Origin: Streptococcus mutans
Lineage (GTDB): Bacteria; Bacillota; Bacilli; Lactobacillales; Streptococcaceae
NCBI RefSeq assembly: GCF_006739205.1
Contig: NZ_AP019720.1
Span: forward strand, 682,001 to 746,000
Direction of reading: 5' to 3'
Length of the DNA stretch: 64,000 bases
In this document: piece after piece, positions 61,843 to 64,000 of the stretch
Position numbering within the stretch: the stretch's first letter is position 1
Layout of the letters: each line of letters opens with the position of its first letter
Notes under the pieces: model-generated
The model's input: the letters and a program-made list of their open reading frames with translations, nothing else
Told to the model about the DNA's origin: nothing
Databases searched by the model: none
Program-made: the position numbers and the translations under genes

Positions 61843-63594
61843 ATGAAATCGAAAACTGCTAAAATTACTTTGCTAAGCAGCCTTGCTTTGGCGGCTTTTG
61901 GAGCAACGAATGTTTTTGCAGATGAAGCATCAACTCAATTAAATTCTGATACTGTTGCAGCACCTACTGCTGATACACAAGCATCAGAACCGGCTGCAAC
62001 AGAAAAAGAACAGTCTCCTGTTGTAGCTGTTGTCGAAAGTCACACACAAGGAAATACAACAACGACAACGTCTCAAGTTACTTCTAAAGAATTGGAAGAT
62101 GCTAAGGCTAATGCTAATCAGGAAGGTTTAGAAGTCACTGAAACTGAAGCTCAAAAACAGCCTTCGGTAGAAGCTGCAGATGCAGATAACAAAGCACAGG
62201 CACAAACAATTAATACAGCGGTAGCTGATTATCAAAAGGCAAAAGCTGAATTTCCTCAAAAACAAGAACAATATAATAAAGATTTTGAAAAGTATCAGTC
62301 TGATGTCAAGGAGTATGAAGCTCAAAAGGCAGCTTACGAGCAATATAAAAAAGAAGTTGCACAAGGTTTGGCATCTGGGCGTGTTGAAAAAGCCCAAGGA
62401 CTTGTGTTTATTAATGAACCTGAGGCAAAACTTTCTATTGAGGGTGTTAATCAGTACCTAACAAAAGAAGCACGTCAAAAACATGCAACTGAAGATATTC
62501 TTCAGCAATATAATACTGATAATTATACAGCTTCTGATTTTACCCAAGCAAATCCATATGATCCAAAAGAAGATACTTGGTTCAAAATGAAAGTGGGAGA
62601 TCAGATTTCAGTTACCTACGATAATATCGTTAATTCAAAATATAATGATAAAAAGATTAGTAAGGTAAAGATTAATTATACTCTCAATAGTTCAACGAAT
62701 AATGAAGGCAGTGCACTGGTCAATTTGTTCCATGATCCAACTAAGACAATTTTCATTGGTGCACAGACATCTAATGCTGGCAGAAATGATAAAATCAGTG
62801 TGACGATGCAAATTATTTTTTATGATGAAAATGGCAATGAAATCGATTTAAGCGGCAATAATGCCATTATGAGTCTCTCATCGTTAAATCATTGGACGAC
62901 TAAGTATGGCGATCATGTGGAAAAAGTAAACCTTGGGGATAATGAATTCGTTAAAATACCGGGCTCATCTGTTGACTTACATGGAAATGAAATCTATTCG
63001 GCTAAGGACAACCAATATAAAGCTAATGGTGCAACCTTTAATGGTGATGGAGCAGATGGCTGGGATGCTGTCAATGCTGATGGAACGCCACGTGCTGCGA
63101 CGGCTTATTATGGTGCAGGTGCTATGACTTACAAGGGAGAACCCTTCACCTTTACTGTTGGTGGTAATGATCAAAACTTACCAACAACCATTTGGTTTGC
63201 GACTAATTCAGCTGTAGCTGTGCCTAAAGATCCGGGAGCTAAACCAACACCGCCAGAAAAACCAGAGTTGAAAAAACTTACTGTGACTTGGCATAAAAAT
63301 CTTGTTGTTGAAACTAAAACTGAGGAAGTTCCTCCAGTGACACCACCAACAACTCCTGATGAACCAACGCCAGAAAAACCAAAAACACCAGAGGATCCTC
63401 AATCACCTGTCGTAGCTAAGTCAGTAAGCTTTAGAACGGCAAGAAAAGGAGAAATGCGTGTTAGAGAGCGTGATTATCAACCGACTCTTCCACATACTGG
63501 GGCTGCTAAACAAAATGGTTTAGCTACTCTTGGTGTTATTTCAACTGCATTTGCTGCGGCTACTTTGATTGCAGCTAGAAAAAAAGAAAACTAG
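61843..63594 (+). CDS. gbpC: Glucan-binding protein C, LPXTG wall-anchored
   Basis: The 583-residue surface protein has a signal peptide (MKSKTAKITLLSSLALAAFGATNVFA|DE), an alpha-helical region rich in Ala/Lys/Glu (about 95-175; YQKAKAEFPQKQEQYNKDFEKYQSD), a V-region-like beta domain shared with antigen I/II (about 180-470), a Pro-rich stretch, and a C-terminal sorting signal LPHTGAAKQ...RKKEN. It binds alpha-1,6-rich glucan and drives dextran-dependent aggregation under stress. AAGGAAGG precedes the ATG. Expression depends on irvA mRNA. Confidence 0.96.
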   Translation: MKSKTAKITLLSSLALAAFGATNVFADEASTQLNSDTVAAPTADTQASEPAATEKEQSPVVAVVESHTQGNTTTTTSQVTSKELEDAKANANQEGLEVTETEAQKQPSVEAADADNKAQAQTINTAVADYQKAKAEFPQKQEQYNKDFEKYQSDVKEYEAQKAAYEQYKKEVAQGLASGRVEKAQGLVFINEPEAKLSIEGVNQYLTKEARQKHATEDILQQYNTDNYTASDFTQANPYDPKEDTWFKMKVGDQISVTYDNIVNSKYNDKKISKVKINYTLNSSTNNEGSALVNLFHDPTKTIFIGAQTSNAGRNDKISVTMQIIFYDENGNEIDLSGNNAIMSLSSLNHWTTKYGDHVEKVNLGDNEFVKIPGSSVDLHGNEIYSAKDNQYKANGATFNGDGADGWDAVNADGTPRAATAYYGAGAMTYKGEPFTFTVGGNDQNLPTTIWFATNSAVAVPKDPGAKPTPPEKPELKKLTVTWHKNLVVETKTEEVPPVTPPTTPDEPTPEKPKTPEDPQSPVVAKSVSFRTARKGEMRVRERDYQPTLPHTGAAKQNGLATLGVISTAFAAATLIAARKKEN

Positions 63595-63610
63595 AGTGTT
63601 AATTTCTATA

Positions 63611-63814
63611 AAAAGAGGTTGGGACAAAAAAGTGTTCCGCCCTTTTTATTGTATAGTAGTTGATTAGATTAGACTCAAGCCTTTAATAGTCTACTGAACT
63701 GTTAAAGGCTTGAGCAGCAGTTCTTGTTAATACCTAGTCAATTTTGCGGAGGTGGGACAGCAGAATTGAAATCACAATTTCATTACGATCTACCGATTTT
63801 TATTCCGCTCTTTG
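63611..63814 (+). repeat. Dispersed repeat with terminal inverted repeats, copy C
   Basis: The head AAAAGAGGTTGGGACAAAA and the tail, which reads AAAGAGCGGAATAAAAA on the other strand, are imperfect inverted repeats. The internal AATAGTCTACTGAACTGTTAA matches copy B, and TGCGGAGGTGG matches copy A. The left end (GGGAC / GTTCC, T-run) can serve as the gbpC terminator. The remaining bases to 63988 hold no gene I can support. Confidence 0.65.
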
Positions 63815-63988
63815 TGGTTTTTGTGATGGGTAAGTTCACTATAAGTATTATGGAGATTTTGAGTTCACCAAAAAGATCCTATGATTTTATAGTGAGGTTA
63901 AATGGGCTATCGTTGTTTGATATGCAAAATATAGGAATTTTCAATAATAATTGAAAAATATTAGTAGGTGAAGCTAGAGGAAAGTATT

Positions 63989-64000
63989 ATGACAGATCAA
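63989..64000 (+). CDS. Start of a gene cut by the window edge
   Basis: ATG at 63989 (MTDQ...) with GAGGAAAG 8-9 bp upstream. Too little to name. Confidence 0.5.

Noticed and set aside
63724..63954. 76-residue ORF after gbpC
   Set aside because: It begins inside repeat copy C and has no ribosome site; it appears to be a chance frame.

Overview
The window is a 64 kb chromosomal stretch of a mutans-group streptococcus, almost certainly Streptococcus mutans. It is AT-rich, Shine-Dalgarno led and densely coded. The diagnostic content is a 1,345-residue Cas9 with a type II-A cas1-cas2-csn2 set, the irvR/irvA pair next to gbpC (glucan-binding protein C, LPXTG-anchored), a pdhDABC operon and the alsS/alsD pair. 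I see no insertion sequence, prophage, rRNA or tRNA. Identifications come from reading the proteins and motifs by eye; no database search was run.

Layout. 1-5.3 kb: end of the rhamnose-polysaccharide precursor genes (rmlC fragment, a decayed pseudogene, rmlB), a Nudix hydrolase, an AI-2E-family membrane protein overlapping a TPR protein. 5.3-9.3 kb: acetoin branch (alsS, alsD) converging on an amino-acid permease. 9.5-14.2 kb: RqcH/PavA-type protein and a likely tryptophan ABC importer (SBP, permease, ATPase). 14.2-19.3 kb: RNase J2, CHY zinc-finger protein, esterase, a secreted protein, a matrixin-like metalloprotease. 19.6-24.2 kb: a five-gene candidate exopolysaccharide locus (UDP-GlcNAc 2-epimerase, membrane protein with a GGDEF-like but degenerate domain, 53-residue membrane peptide, processive family-2 glycosyltransferase, GH8 glycanase). 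24.2-31.9 kb: ABC-F protein; divergent murT-gatD (lipid II amidation) and cdaA-cdaR-glmM (c-di-AMP and glucosamine-1-phosphate).

32-39.6 kb: clpB, then pdhDABC behind a near-consensus sigma-A promoter with a cre site at the transcription start. 39.7-40.9 kb: quinone reductase with a TetR regulator and its palindromic operators. 41.3-47.9 kb: hemW, acyl-ACP thioesterase, Nudix, HAD phosphatase, membrane protein and a fused FtsX-type ABC exporter. 48.1-52.8 kb: MFS carrier, fumarate-reductase-like flavoprotein, divergent AraC regulator and an FMN reductase.

52.9-60.2 kb: the CRISPR-Cas locus: tracrRNA (minus strand) divergent from cas9, then cas1, cas2, csn2, a HicAB toxin-antitoxin pair placed between the cas genes and the array, and a short array (four repeats, three spacers, last repeat degenerate). 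60.2-63.6 kb: irvR (LexA-like), divergent irvA and gbpC. In S. mutans, irvA mRNA is known to protect gbpC mRNA from RNase J2, and the RNase J2 gene is also in this window.

Main points for a second look: a dispersed repeat with terminal inverted repeats (three copies); three genes whose extended -10 lies exactly 6 nt before the ATG with no Shine-Dalgarno (predicted leaderless mRNAs); the candidate exopolysaccharide locus with its GGDEF-like regulator; a hairpin between the Shine-Dalgarno and the start of glmM; overlapping promoters at tracrRNA/cas9; and HicAB inside the CRISPR locus.
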